Source: Thermoanaerobaculia bacterium
Lineage (GTDB): Bacteria > Acidobacteriota > Thermoanaerobaculia > UBA5066
Assembly: GCA_022071945.1 (NCBI GenBank)
Contig: JAJVIN010000020.1
Location: forward strand, 106,794-170,793
Direction of reading: 5' to 3'
Length of the DNA: 64,000 bases
Part shown: positions 41,121-51,339 of the stretch, piece by piece
Layout: each line of letters begins with the position of its first letter
Numbering within the stretch: the stretch's first letter is position 1
The notes under the pieces: generated by a model
Told to the model about the DNA's origin: nothing
What the model saw: the letters and a program-made list of their open reading frames with translations, nothing else
Databases searched by the model: none
Program-made: the position numbers and the translations under genes

Positions 41121-43052
41121 GTGCAGACCGTTCGCGCCGCCACGGTGACGCTTGTACTTCTCGTTTTCTCGCTGGCCGCCCCGGCGCAGTCTCAGAAGAA
41201 GCTCCTCCTCGTCTCGTGGGACGGAGCGCCCGACTGGGTGGTGGACCGGCTTCTCGAGGAAGGCAAGCTGCCCGGCGTCGCGCGGCTGTCCAGGGAGGGT
41301 GTTCGCGCCGAGTCCATGATCGCCGGATTCCCTTCCAAGACCGCTGTCGGTCACGCGGCAATCTTCACGGGTTGCTGGGGGGTCACGAACGGGATCACGG
41401 GGAATCTGATCCCGATGCTGCCTCGCTCCTCTCACACGGTCCTCGAGGCCGCGTCAGGTTTCGCGTCATCGTCGCTGCGGGCGGAACCGATCTACGTGGC
41501 TGCCGCCAAGGCTGGACGCCGGGTCGCCGTCCTGTCGGCCACGCAGTCGTATCCGCCCGACGTTCACCTGGCCACCCTAAGGGCGGCCGGGGTCAAGGAC
41601 GGCAGCCTCCTCTCATTCTCAGGTTTCGAGGGGCTCGTCGCCCCCCTTTCGTTGATTCGAGCGGACGCCCTCAGACCTCCCGGCGCCGGCTGGACCGGCC
41701 TCCCGAAGCACAAAGGGAAGCTCTTGGAGGCCGAGGTCAAGGTCGCGGAAGCCGAGTTCTTCGCCCTTCTTTATGACGATTCCTCTGACCCCGCGAAGGG
41801 TTTCGACACCGTCTTGATACGGCAAGGAAGCCGGGACGCTTCCCGCGCGAAGGCCGCGGCCACGCTCAAACCCAGGGCGGCATCTCCGGACGCTTCGGCC
41901 TGGAGAGGCCCGTTCCGTGTGACACGGCAGAATCTCTCAGGCAATACCTTCTTTCGCCTCTTCCGGCTTTCCCCGGACGCACGCACGTTCGAGCTCTACG
42001 TGCGCGCCGCCCACGCGATCCAGGGGTCAGCCCCCCAGCAGGAGTTCCTGGCCTATCTCAACGCTTACGACGGTTTCCACGACGACAACTTCGCCGCCTA
42101 CGGCCGGGGACAGCTGGGACCGACGCTCTGGCAGGGTGGCGATGGCGAGGCGGAGAGGCGGGTGATCGAGGGCGTTCGATTCGATGTGGAAGAAAGGATC
42201 CGGGGAGTCCGCTACGCCTTCGACACGTGGCACCCGGACGTCCTCCTGCACTACACACCCACCACGGACAGCGCCGGCCATGTCTGGATCGGGATCCTCG
42301 ACCCGAAGAGCCCCAGCCACGACCCGGCCCTGGCTGCGAAGATCTGGCCGTTCTATTCACAAGTCTTCCAGCTGGAGGACCAGTGGCTGTCGGCCATGAT
42401 GGAGGTCGCGGGTCCCGAGGTCGCCATCGCCCTCGTCAGCGATCACGGGATGCAGGGCGTCGCCCGGCTCTTCAACCCCAACGCCGTGCTGGCCAAGGCC
42501 GGGCTCTACGCCGAAGGGAAAGAGGGGTCGCCCGATCTCTCCAAGACGAAGGTCCTCTCGCCCCGCTGGAGTGACTTCGGGCTGGTCATCAACGGCACGG
42601 ACTGGAAGGGCGGCATCGTCCCGCCCCAGGAGCGGGAAGAAGCCCTGGCGCGCGCGGCGGAGGCCCTGCTCGCCGCCCGGGATCCAGAGAACGGCCGTCC
42701 CATCGTCACCGCGGTCCTGCCCGCTGCCGCTCTCGGCGAGATGGGCCTCGGAGGTCCAGCCGGCAGCGACCTCTATCTGGACGTCGCCAACGGCTACTAC
42801 CCGTCTTCCGCCTCTTCGCGAGACGTCGTCATGAAAGGGCGATCGCCGATTGGCTCGGGGGAACACGGGTTCTTCCCGCAGCGGCGCGAGATGCACGCCA
42901 TCTTCTTTCTCGCGGGTCCCGGAATCGCAAAAGGGAGAGCCGTGCCGCCGGTCCGCCAGATCGACGTCTTCCCCACCCTCGCCCACTACCTCGGGATCCC
43001 GTCCCCCCAGACGGTGAGCGGACAGATCCTCGGCGGCGTCTTCGCGCCGTGA
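41121..43052 (+). CDS. Exported alkaline-phosphatase-superfamily phosphodiesterase
   Basis: The 643-residue protein starts at GTG with a signal peptide (VTLVLLVFSLAAPAQS). It belongs to the type I phosphodiesterase / nucleotide pyrophosphatase family: metal-binding Asp34 in SWDGAPDWV, nucleophile Thr74 in FPSKTAVGHA, then TDSAGHVWIG, SDHGMQG and GEHGFFP as further metal ligands. An insertion at about 180-370 is typical of large members. It would hydrolyse phosphodiester or pyrophosphate bonds in the periplasm; the substrate is unknown. It follows the reductase gene by 14 bases and may be cotranscribed. Confidence 0.88.
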   Translation: MQTVRAATVTLVLLVFSLAAPAQSQKKLLLVSWDGAPDWVVDRLLEEGKLPGVARLSREGVRAESMIAGFPSKTAVGHAAIFTGCWGVTNGITGNLIPMLPRSSHTVLEAASGFASSSLRAEPIYVAAAKAGRRVAVLSATQSYPPDVHLATLRAAGVKDGSLLSFSGFEGLVAPLSLIRADALRPPGAGWTGLPKHKGKLLEAEVKVAEAEFFALLYDDSSDPAKGFDTVLIRQGSRDASRAKAAATLKPRAASPDASAWRGPFRVTRQNLSGNTFFRLFRLSPDARTFELYVRAAHAIQGSAPQQEFLAYLNAYDGFHDDNFAAYGRGQLGPTLWQGGDGEAERRVIEGVRFDVEERIRGVRYAFDTWHPDVLLHYTPTTDSAGHVWIGILDPKSPSHDPALAAKIWPFYSQVFQLEDQWLSAMMEVAGPEVAIALVSDHGMQGVARLFNPNAVLAKAGLYAEGKEGSPDLSKTKVLSPRWSDFGLVINGTDWKGGIVPPQEREEALARAAEALLAARDPENGRPIVTAVLPAAALGEMGLGGPAGSDLYLDVANGYYPSSASSRDVVMKGRSPIGSGEHGFFPQRREMHAIFFLAGPGIAKGRAVPPVRQIDVFPTLAHYLGIPSPQTVSGQILGGVFAP

Positions 43053-43142
43053 CGAGACCTCGACGGGCTGAAGAATCGCGCTTCGAGCCTGGACTCGAGG
43101 ACCAGAGCTCACTTCCAGGGTAGGCTAGGGTCAGGAGTCGAA

Positions 43143-44924
43143 GTGCGAGCAACGATGGAACCGCACGCCTCCCGGAGCCAGGCGAGCGTCTCGAGGATCG
43201 CCCTGGTAGGGCTCGTCGTCGCCGCGGCGTATGCGATCACCGGCCGTCTGGGCATGCTCGCCGCCATTCCGCCCGGACTCGCCACGGCGATCTGGCCACC
43301 CGCTGGCATCGCCCTCGCGGCCGTATATCTGAAGGGCCGCTGGATGGCTGTTGGGGTCGCGATCGGCTCCGTTCTCGTGAACACGTGGGGGGCCGCCGCC
43401 GCTGGCACACTCGACTCCTCCACTTTCGCTCTGTCCGCGCTTTTCGTCGCCGCCGGTGCCGCGCTCCAAGCCCTTGCCGGAGCCGCCCTGGTGAAACGCT
43501 TTCTCGAGCAGTCCGGCGGTAGCCCCTCGCTCCCCTTCCGCTCCGCGCGAGGCGTCACACTGTTCTTCGCCGCCGCCCTTCTCACCTGCGTCATCAACTC
43601 GACAATCGGGTCCCTCGCCATCTCTCTGTTGAAAGCTGACAACTGGCCTGGTTTCCAGACGACCTGGTGGACGTGGTGGCTGGGAGATACGGCCGGAGTT
43701 CTCGTGTTCGCCCCGGCCATCCTCGCGTTCGCACAGCCGGGTTCGTTCGCCGGTCGCACCCGACTCGCCGAAACGCTCCTTTTCGCGATCTCCCATTTCG
43801 CCGTGGCAGTGTTCGGATTCTGGGGCAATTACCCCCTTGCCTACCTCGCGGCTCCAGTCTTGGTCTGGGCGGCCCTCCGTTTCGGGGTCAGGGGAGGGAC
43901 AGCCTCGATCCTCGCCTTCTCACTGATCGCTCTCCTCGGGACGATCCACGGAGTCGGACCGTTCATCCGTTCCGACTTCAGCCGGAACGAGTCCCTGCTG
44001 CTCCTGCAGGGATTCATGGCGTCGTGCGTGTTGACGACCTTGGTTCTGGCCGCCGTCGTCGAAGAGAGAGTCCGGGCCCGCGAGTCCCTCGAACAGACCG
44101 TGGCGGAGCGCACACGAGAGTTGAGCAACTCTCTCCAGCAGATGGTGTCGCTACAGAGGGAGACCGAGGCCGCGATGGCGCTCGCGGAACAGTCCGGAGA
44201 GAAGGCGCGCGAAGCCGACAGAGCCAAGAGCACGTTCCTCGCGCAGATGAGCCACGAACTCCGCACACCTCTGAGTGCCATCATCGGCTACGCGGAGCTG
44301 ATCTCGGAGGGTCTGGATGACGCCCGACGGGCCGATCTCGAGCCCGATCTCGCGAAGATTCGCTCCTCGGCCCAGCACCTCCTGTCCCTCATCAACCAGA
44401 TCCTCGACCTCTCGAAGATCGAGGCTGGAAAGATCGATCTCATCTGCGAGGAGGTGCAGATCCGGAAACTCGCCGCCGGACTCGCGGCCACCCTGGAGAC
44501 CCTCGCTCGCAAGAGGGGGAACCGGACGAGCGTCGATGTCGATCCGGTCATCGAGAGCATCGAGACTGATGGACTGCGACTCAAGCAGATCTTGCTGAAC
44601 CTCATCTCGAACGCGTGCAAGTTCACGAGGAACGGCGAAATCTCCCTGAGAATCCTCCGGGTGGGCAAGAACAGTGTCGCCTTCGAGGTGCGTGATACGG
44701 GGATCGGGATGACCGAAGAGCAGACCGGGAGGCTCTTCCAGCCCTTCATGCAGGTCGATACGGCAACTCACCGGGCCTACGGCGGAACGGGCATCGGGCT
44801 CGCCCTCAGCCGGCAGCTGGCAAATGCCATGGGAGGGGACATCACCGTCCAGAGCGAATACGGCAAGGGAAGCCTCTTCACCCTCGTGCTCCCCCGTTCG
44901 ATGCCGTCCCCACAAGCGCCGTGA
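43143..44924 (+). CDS. MASE1-domain membrane sensor histidine kinase
   Basis: A 593-residue membrane kinase. Residues about 15-310 are a MASE1 integral-membrane sensor with eight hydrophobic helices (LAAIPPGLATAIWPPAGIAL and LGDTAGVLVFAPAI). Then come a coiled coil, a HisKA domain with His371 (MSHELRTPLSA) and an ATPase domain with NLISNACKF, DTGIGM and GGTGIGLALS. GTG 43143 has AGGAG upstream; ATG 43155 is a close alternative. There is no receiver domain and no response-regulator gene within a few kilobases, so the partner is elsewhere. The signal is unknown. Confidence 0.88.
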   Translation: MRATMEPHASRSQASVSRIALVGLVVAAAYAITGRLGMLAAIPPGLATAIWPPAGIALAAVYLKGRWMAVGVAIGSVLVNTWGAAAAGTLDSSTFALSALFVAAGAALQALAGAALVKRFLEQSGGSPSLPFRSARGVTLFFAAALLTCVINSTIGSLAISLLKADNWPGFQTTWWTWWLGDTAGVLVFAPAILAFAQPGSFAGRTRLAETLLFAISHFAVAVFGFWGNYPLAYLAAPVLVWAALRFGVRGGTASILAFSLIALLGTIHGVGPFIRSDFSRNESLLLLQGFMASCVLTTLVLAAVVEERVRARESLEQTVAERTRELSNSLQQMVSLQRETEAAMALAEQSGEKAREADRAKSTFLAQMSHELRTPLSAIIGYAELISEGLDDARRADLEPDLAKIRSSAQHLLSLINQILDLSKIEAGKIDLICEEVQIRKLAAGLAATLETLARKRGNRTSVDVDPVIESIETDGLRLKQILLNLISNACKFTRNGEISLRILRVGKNSVAFEVRDTGIGMTEEQTGRLFQPFMQVDTATHRAYGGTGIGLALSRQLANAMGGDITVQSEYGKGSLFTLVLPRSMPSPQAP

Positions 44925-45036
44925 GCCCGGACAGTATCCGGTCCTGATCCGCGGCGAATTCTGCAGGAGAGGTCCGGCGAAGACGAGGCCCCGGCGTCGA
45001 GGGCCTCTCCGGCTCGTGTCCGCCCTCGCTTCCTCC

Positions 45037-45639
45037 CTACTTCGCCCCGGGCAGCGCGGCCTCGACCGCCGCGGTCAGTTTCGGTGACATCGGGTCCACG
45101 CCTGAATCGAAGCGCGCGACGACCTTGCCGGTGGAGTCGACGAGGAACTTGTTGAAGTTCCACTTGATGTCGCCATCGAACCCGGAGCCGGCCGTCAGGT
45201 ACTGGAAGAGCGGGTGGATGTCCTTGCCCTTGACGCTGATCTTCGAGTAGAGCGGGAACGTCACCTTGTACTTCGTCGAACAGAACGCGGCGATCTCGGC
45301 GTTGGTGCCCGGCTCCTGGCCGCCGAAGTTGTTGGCGGGGAACGCCGCGACCGTGAACCCCCTATCCCTGTAGGTCTCGAAGAGCTTCTGGAGGGGTCCG
45401 TACTGTGGCGTGTAACCGCACTCGGAGGCCGTGTTGACGATCAGGATCGCCTTGCCCGCGTGCGTTTGGAACGTGGTGTCCTTTCCATCAATCGTCTTGA
45501 CCGGGATGGAGTAGATCTTCGCCGAATCCATCTTGACTGTCTCCTTCTGGCTGTTCTTCTTGACCTCTGCCGGGGCCATCCCGGACAGAGCCACGTTGAC
45601 GAGGACGAGGGTGAGAATGCCGCCCCGGGCAACTCGCAT
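45037..45639 (-). CDS. Exported glutathione peroxidase-like protein
   Basis: A 200-residue thiol peroxidase of the glutathione peroxidase family. A signal peptide (LTLVLVNVALSGMAPA) at 8-24 suggests export. The catalytic Cys74 lies in NTASECGYT (cysteine, not selenocysteine), Gln108 in NNFGGQEPG and Trp160 in IKWNFNKFL, forming the catalytic set. Members of this group usually use thioredoxin-like reductants. It is convergent with the histidine kinase gene and divergent from the large regulator, so it is transcribed alone. Confidence 0.9.
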   Translation of the reverse strand: MRVARGGILTLVLVNVALSGMAPAEVKKNSQKETVKMDSAKIYSIPVKTIDGKDTTFQTHAGKAILIVNTASECGYTPQYGPLQKLFETYRDRGFTVAAFPANNFGGQEPGTNAEIAAFCSTKYKVTFPLYSKISVKGKDIHPLFQYLTAGSGFDGDIKWNFNKFLVDSTGKVVARFDSGVDPMSPKLTAAVEAALPGAK

Positions 45640-45873
45640 CGGACGGGCCCTCCTGGAAGAACGCGTAGAGCCTCTTCTTCCGTGAACTCTCAACGCTACG
45701 CTCGAGCGCGGGATCCGGTTTCCGGCCGATCAGCCGCCGGAGGGACTCGGGGGCCCCCTTCCGGGGCGCCGGACTGCTGCGAAACCGAGAGGCTGAAACG
45801 GACGATCCCCGGGCCGCCGGGCCGCGCCTGGATTCCCCGTGCCCGCCACGTTAGGATCGCGGCACCGACTCTC

Positions 45874-48840
45874 ATGATCTACGCGTTCGGGGCCTTCGAA
45901 CTCGACACCCGCGTGTTCGAGCTGCGCCGGGCGGGCATCGCGATCCCGCTCGAGCCGCAGGTCTTCGACGTGCTTGCGTACCTGATCCGGCACCGGGACC
46001 GCCTCATCTCGAAGGAGGAACTCCTCGAGAAGCTCTGGTCCGACCGATTCGTCGCCGAGACGACACTCACCTCGCGGCTGAAGGAAGCTCGAAAGGCCGT
46101 GGGCGACACGGGCAGCGAGCAGGCCTTCATCCGCACGCAGCGGGGGCGCGGCTACCGATTCGTCGCCACGGTCACCGTGCGTGAGGACCCCTCTGGCGTC
46201 GAGTCCGCCCCGACCCCCACTCCCGGGGCCTTGCCACCCGAACCATCACCAGGCCTCACGGCCGCCACCAGCATCCGGTTCGCGCGGGACCAGGCGGGCT
46301 TCGTCGGACGGACGAAGGAACTCGACGCGCTCAGGGCGGCCCTCGAAGCCGCTCTGGCGGATTCGAGACGAGTCGTCTTCGTCACGGGCGAGGCGGGTGC
46401 CGGCAAGACGACCCTGGTCGACGCGTTCCTGTCTGGCGTGGCGAACTCGGGTACGGCGATGATCGCTCGCGGACAGTGCGTGGAGAACCGCGGGAGCGGC
46501 GAGCCCTACATGCCCCTGCTCGACGCCCTCGCCCGGCTGGCGAGCCAGCCGGACAACACGCGCCTGGGGGGAATGCTGCGCGGGCTGGCTCCGAGCTGGC
46601 TCCTGCAGATGCCGTCGCTGATCACGGGAGAGGAGACGGCGATCGTCCGGATGCGCGCGGGCCAGGGAGGAGAGCGGATGTTGCGCGAGTTCGGAATGCT
46701 CGTCGACCAGCTCGTCGCCGAGATCCCTCTCGTCCTGGTCCTCGAGGACCTGCACTGGAGCGACTTCGCGACGCTCGACGCCATCGACGTCCTCGCGCGA
46801 CAGCGGCCAGCGGGACGCCTGCTCCTCATCGGGACGTGGCGGCCGAGCGACGTCAAGGCCGCGCGTCACCCGGTCTACGCCCTCACGCAGGAACTCCGGG
46901 CGAGGGGCCAGTGCGAGGTGATCCCTCTCCCGCTCTTCGACGCGGCCGAACTCGGCTCGTATCTCGCCCTCAGGCTCGGCGACGAACGTCTCGGCACGAG
47001 AGCCGCCCCGGCACTTCTCGCGCGCACCGGCGGCAACGCGCTCTTTGCCAGGAACCTCGTCGACTCCTGGTTCGAGCGGGGCCTATTCGTCAAGCGCGAC
47101 GGCCGATGGGGGCTCTCGGGAGACCTGAGAGACCTCGAGCGCGACGTACCGGACACTCTCCAGCACCTGATCGAGAATCAGATCTCGCGCCTGGATCCCG
47201 GCTCGCAGCGGCTGCTCGAGACCGCTGCGGTTGCCGGGCGCCGGTTTTCGGTCGCGCTGATCGCGGCGTCGCTTCCCGCGGCCGACGACGACGTCGAGCG
47301 CCAACTCGAGAACCTCGCGCGCGAGTCGAGCATCGTCCGCGCCGACGGAAGCGAGCCATGGGGGGACGGGTCGCTCACCTCGAGGTTCTCCTTCGCCCAC
47401 GACCTCTACGTCGACGTCGTCTACGGCCGGATCCCCTCCATGCGGCGGGCGCGCCTGCACCGCCAGCTGGGACTCGCGCTCGAGCGCGCCTGGAACGGGC
47501 GCGAGAAGATGAGGGCACCCGAACTCGCGCTCCACTTTCGGCGGGCGCTCGACAGGCAGAAGGGTCCGGCCTACCTCGCCCTCGCCGCGGAGCAGGCCCT
47601 CGAGCGAAGCGCGCATCGCGAGGCGGTCGAGCACCTCTCCGCGGCGCTCGAGTTGATCGAGGGCGAGCCCGGCGGCCAAGAACGGAAACGCACCGAGCTG
47701 AAGCTCCGCTGCAGGCTGGCGCCGTCGCTCATCACGACCCGCGGCTGGGTCGAGCCGCTCGCGGAGGAGAACTACCTGCGAGCGCGCCAGCTCGCCGAGG
47801 AACTCGGCGACATGGAACTCCTCTCCCAGGCGCTCTACGGGCTGGCGAACATGTACGAGTACATCGGCCAGTACACGCGCGCCGAAGAAGTCACAAAGGA
47901 GCGGATCGCTCTCGACCGGATGGGCTCCTGCGATCGCGTGATCGAATCCCACGAACTCTTGACGTGCTCGTTCTTGCACCAGGGCCGCTACACCGAGTCC
48001 GTCCGCGTCGCCGAGATCGCGCTCTCATCGTATCGGGCCAGAGGGGCAAAGGAGTTCGCACCGGAGGTGATCGCCCTCGTCGTGCAGGCGCACGGCTGGA
48101 TGTCGGGCGCTCTTCACTTCGCCGGACGATTCGACGAGGCGCTCGAGAGCAACGCCCGGGCCCTCGCGCTCGCCGGCGGGAGCGGCGATCAGCTTGCGCG
48201 GGCGAGCGCCGCGGTGCAATCCGCCTTCGTCCGTTTCCACCGCCGCGAGCCAAGGGAGTGTTCGGATCTTGCCGCTCGCGGCGAAGCGATCTCGACCGAA
48301 CATCTGTTTCCCTTTCACCTCGCATGCGCCCGAATCCTCAGAGGATGGGCCGATTACGGCACCCTCGGCCACGAAGATGCCGCGCGTCAGATCCAGCGGG
48401 GAATCCGGACGTGCGAGTCGATCGGCGCTCGAATGGACCTGCCTCTCTTTTACGCGATCCTCGCGGATGTGCTCGCCGCCGGCCGCGACGCGCGCGGCGC
48501 CCTCGACGCGCTCGACACCGGCATCGCCCTCGTGAGCCACGGCCGTACGTTCTTCTACGCTCCGGAACTCTACCGCCAGTACGGCTCGACCCTTTCGCGC
48601 CTCGGTGAGGCGAGCCGGGTTGATGCGATCGCAGCGATCCGCCGCGCGCTGGAGATGGCGGCCGAGCAGGGCTGCCGCCTTTTCGAACTCCGCGCTCTCG
48701 TCGACCTCGTCACTCTTGACGGCGCCGGGTGGAAGCCCCGGCTCGCCGGCACCCTCGCCTCCTTCACCCAGAGTCTCGCCTCCGCCGACCTCGAGGCGGC
48801 GCGCTCGGCGCTCTCGGGTGAGGCGGCCGGATTCGCCTGA
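45874..48840 (+). CDS. Large winged-helix / ATPase / TPR transcriptional regulator
   Basis: A 988-residue protein. Residues 1-100 form an OmpR-type winged helix (LEPQVFDVLAYLIRH and GRGYRFVATV). Then comes a Pro-rich linker, an AAA/STAND ATPase (Walker A TGEAGAGKTTLV near 170, Walker B VLVLEDLHWSD near 290), and a helical repeat C-terminal half (about 500-960). This is the plan of Trans_reg_C-AAA-TPR activators. No receiver domain is present, so it probably responds to a ligand or partner binding the repeats. It is convergent with the flavoprotein/OsmC operon, which it could regulate. Start ATG lies just before the winged helix; the frame is open upstream without a domain. Confidence 0.86.
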   Translation: MIYAFGAFELDTRVFELRRAGIAIPLEPQVFDVLAYLIRHRDRLISKEELLEKLWSDRFVAETTLTSRLKEARKAVGDTGSEQAFIRTQRGRGYRFVATVTVREDPSGVESAPTPTPGALPPEPSPGLTAATSIRFARDQAGFVGRTKELDALRAALEAALADSRRVVFVTGEAGAGKTTLVDAFLSGVANSGTAMIARGQCVENRGSGEPYMPLLDALARLASQPDNTRLGGMLRGLAPSWLLQMPSLITGEETAIVRMRAGQGGERMLREFGMLVDQLVAEIPLVLVLEDLHWSDFATLDAIDVLARQRPAGRLLLIGTWRPSDVKAARHPVYALTQELRARGQCEVIPLPLFDAAELGSYLALRLGDERLGTRAAPALLARTGGNALFARNLVDSWFERGLFVKRDGRWGLSGDLRDLERDVPDTLQHLIENQISRLDPGSQRLLETAAVAGRRFSVALIAASLPAADDDVERQLENLARESSIVRADGSEPWGDGSLTSRFSFAHDLYVDVVYGRIPSMRRARLHRQLGLALERAWNGREKMRAPELALHFRRALDRQKGPAYLALAAEQALERSAHREAVEHLSAALELIEGEPGGQERKRTELKLRCRLAPSLITTRGWVEPLAEENYLRARQLAEELGDMELLSQALYGLANMYEYIGQYTRAEEVTKERIALDRMGSCDRVIESHELLTCSFLHQGRYTESVRVAEIALSSYRARGAKEFAPEVIALVVQAHGWMSGALHFAGRFDEALESNARALALAGGSGDQLARASAAVQSAFVRFHRREPRECSDLAARGEAISTEHLFPFHLACARILRGWADYGTLGHEDAARQIQRGIRTCESIGARMDLPLFYAILADVLAAGRDARGALDALDTGIALVSHGRTFFYAPELYRQYGSTLSRLGEASRVDAIAAIRRALEMAAEQGCRLFELRALVDLVTLDGAGWKPRLAGTLASFTQSLASADLEAARSALSGEAAGFA

Positions 48841-48868
48841 CACGCCCATTTCCTGCCCGTGCCAGGGG

Positions 48869-50014
48869 TCATGCCGCCTCACGGCGATCGAGGCTCTCGA
48901 TCAGGTCCAGCTCAGGCTTCATCGACCGGCTCATGTCGCGGAGGTGGACCCGGATCTCGTCCATCGTCCAGTCGTATCCCGCGATCCGTTCGGTCACGTC
49001 GAAGTGATCGCGAATGACGTCGTCGCGCAGCTGCTGATAGCTTCCGCCGGGCAGCTCGCCCGACAGCTCGCGGGCGAGTAACTCCGCATCCCGGAACGCG
49101 TCGGAGATCCCGTGCGCGGTGATCGGGTCGCGGAAGTAGCCGGCATCGCCGACGAGCGCCCAACCCGGACCCCTGCACTCCCGAACGTATCCACGCACCC
49201 CCGCAAACCCGCGGAGCCGTCCTTCCTGCCGGCCGCCCTCGACTCTCCCGGCGACCACGGGCGACGCCTCGCGCAGGATCTCGAGAAAGCCCGCATCCAT
49301 CCGGGGAAAGACGCGCTTCCTGAACACGTCTTCCGGACCTCCGGCGAACACCACGACCTGACCGTCGTTGGTCGGGATCACACCTGACGAGACGCCCGGG
49401 GCGTAGGACCACTCGTATCCCTCGGCCGGAACACCGCTGAAGTACCCGTATGCGATGGCGCCGCTCCTCCCGCCACGCCGGGTGACCTCGGCGCCAGCGG
49501 CCTGGGCGACGAGCGAGCGGATTCCATCGGCTCCGATGACGACGCCCGCGCGGAGATCGATCTCCTCACCCTGGTCGTCGCGGCCGCACAGGCCCACCGC
49601 GCGCCCACCCTCGAACTCGACCTCGTCCGCTATGGCGCCGAAGACAAACTCGGCTCCTGCCTCCCGTGCGGCGTCGACCAGAATCGTGTCGAGCACGGTG
49701 CGCCGCGGGGCAAAGAGTTCGCCGACCCCGTCGGCGACCTTGAGATCGACCCTCACGGTCTCGCCGGGGTAGCGAAAGACGACGCGCGAGACAGCGGCAG
49801 CGCCGGAGGCGCGCACCCGGTCGAGGAGGCCCCAGCGATGGAGTTGAACGACGCCCGCTCGCATCAGGGCGTGAGTCGAAAGGGTGTCGCTCCCGTAGCG
49901 AGCCCGGTCGAGGACGAGAACCCGGGCCCCTCGTCTCGCCAGGAGCATCGCGGTCGCCGCGCCCGCGGCGCGCGCACCGACGACCACCGCGTCGTATTTG
50001 CCTCTCACGGTCAT
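48869..50014 (-). CDS. FAD-dependent oxidoreductase (geranylgeranyl-reductase/monooxygenase-like)
   Basis: A 381-residue flavoprotein starting MTVRGKYDAVVVGARAAGAATA, whose Gly-rich dinucleotide-binding motif (VVGARAAGA) binds FAD. Later segments GVVIGADGIRS and WALVGDAGYFRDPITAHGISDA are the DG and GD motifs of the aromatic hydroxylase / geranylgeranyl-reductase class. It should oxidise or reduce a small molecule using FAD, but no substrate is evident. Its ATG overlaps the stop of the flavin monooxygenase gene, so the two are coupled with the OsmC gene in one operon. Confidence 0.83.
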   Translation of the reverse strand: MTVRGKYDAVVVGARAAGAATAMLLARRGARVLVLDRARYGSDTLSTHALMRAGVVQLHRWGLLDRVRASGAAAVSRVVFRYPGETVRVDLKVADGVGELFAPRRTVLDTILVDAAREAGAEFVFGAIADEVEFEGGRAVGLCGRDDQGEEIDLRAGVVIGADGIRSLVAQAAGAEVTRRGGRSGAIAYGYFSGVPAEGYEWSYAPGVSSGVIPTNDGQVVVFAGGPEDVFRKRVFPRMDAGFLEILREASPVVAGRVEGGRQEGRLRGFAGVRGYVRECRGPGWALVGDAGYFRDPITAHGISDAFRDAELLARELSGELPGGSYQQLRDDVIRDHFDVTERIAGYDWTMDEIRVHLRDMSRSMKPELDLIESLDRREAA

Positions 50015-51255
50015 GCTGCCTCCCTTCGGCGCCAGCCGGCGCGGTTTCTGATCGCCGTTGCGATCTCCACGGCGTCCTCGCCCACACCGTCGATGAGGCT
50101 CGAGTTGCGCCGGATCATGAATTGCAGTCCGAGGACGAAGAGCCCGGGAACCCGCGTCACTCCCCTCTCGTTGACGACTTCGCCCCGGTCGTCGAGCACT
50201 CCCGCGTCGAGCCAGGGGTAAGACCGCCGGTACCCGGTCGCCCAGAGGACGCACCGGATGCCGGCCTTCTCGAGATCGATCTCGCGCGGCGTCGCCACGC
50301 GCGGCGTCGGTTCCCAACCGCCGCCGGCCGGGAACCGGCCACCCAGCCCGTGCGCCTCGATCTGCCTGTCGATGCGCTCCAGAAGCCGCCCCATCTGGAG
50401 GTCGGCCGAGGCCGCATTCGAGGGCAGGTCGTCCCCGAAGCGGGCAAGGACACCGTCGATCGACGTGAGCCGGCCCGCCAGACGGACGCCCCTGTGGGAG
50501 AGGGCGGCGAGGTCGACGTTTCTCCCCGCCTCGTCTCCGACGAGTTGCAGCGACGGCTCGCTCGCCGCGGCGCGTCTGTCGGGCATGTCCGAAAGCGGGC
50601 GTCGCAGCGCTCCCGTCCAATCGAGCCAGTACAGGATGTCCTTTCCGCGGTAACGCCTCGGGAGGCGCGTGTGCCTGCCGGTGGCGATCGTCACCTCTCG
50701 GCCCGAACGGAGGAGTTCGTCGGCGAGTTGAACGCCTGTCGCCGAGGCCCCGACGACGAGGACTCCCCCCTCCGGGAGCTGTCCAGGACGCCGGTAGCGG
50801 CTCGCCGGGACCTGTTCGACCCGGCGGGGGAGAAAAGCGGCCATTCCGGGAATGCGCGTCTCCTGGCAGTGCCCCGTCGCGATGACGACGTTTTCCGCTC
50901 GCCACGTCCCGCCCCCGGCGTCGACGATGAAGCCACCGTCCGCCGGCCGAACGCGGCGTACCGGGGTCTCCTCCAGGACGGGAGCGCCGAACGACGCGGC
51001 GTACCGTTGCAGATAGGTGATGACTTCGTCGCGGCCCATGTATCCGTCGGGCGCGCTGCCCGAATACCGAAAGCCCGGCAGGCGGGTCATCCAGTTCGGA
51101 GAGAGGAGCCTCAGCGAGTCCCACCGCTCGGTCCAGCTCTGCGCGGCCTGGCCTCGCTCCAGGACGACGTGGTCCAGTCCGAACCCCTGGAGGCAGCGGC
51201 TGAGAGCGAGGCCGGCCTGTCCGGCGCCGATGATGATGGTGTTGGTGCTTTTCAC
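50011..51255 (-). CDS. Flavin-containing NAD(P)-dependent monooxygenase
   Basis: A 414-residue flavoprotein with two dinucleotide sites: IIIGAGQAGLAL for FAD near the start and VLVVGASATGVQLADELL for NAD(P)H near 170. WDSLRLLSPNWMTRLPG and ATGHCQETRIPG place it in the group of FMO/Trk-like monooxygenases; ATGY...WL marks the C-terminal FAD region. GTG 51255 is preferred because GGAG lies 6 bases upstream; a GTG at 51267 is also in frame. It lies between the OsmC gene and the second flavoprotein gene. Substrate unknown. Confidence 0.82.
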   Translation of the reverse strand: MKSTNTIIIGAGQAGLALSRCLQGFGLDHVVLERGQAAQSWTERWDSLRLLSPNWMTRLPGFRYSGSAPDGYMGRDEVITYLQRYAASFGAPVLEETPVRRVRPADGGFIVDAGGGTWRAENVVIATGHCQETRIPGMAAFLPRRVEQVPASRYRRPGQLPEGGVLVVGASATGVQLADELLRSGREVTIATGRHTRLPRRYRGKDILYWLDWTGALRRPLSDMPDRRAAASEPSLQLVGDEAGRNVDLAALSHRGVRLAGRLTSIDGVLARFGDDLPSNAASADLQMGRLLERIDRQIEAHGLGGRFPAGGGWEPTPRVATPREIDLEKAGIRCVLWATGYRRSYPWLDAGVLDDRGEVVNERGVTRVPGLFVLGLQFMIRRNSSLIDGVGEDAVEIATAIRNRAGWRRREAA

Positions 51256-51339
51256 GTTGCGCTCCACCTGGTCCGTTGTGGATGGAAGGGCGCCCAGGCC
51301 GGAGGGTCCGGCGGGACCGTCCGGCCGGGGCGGCTGCCG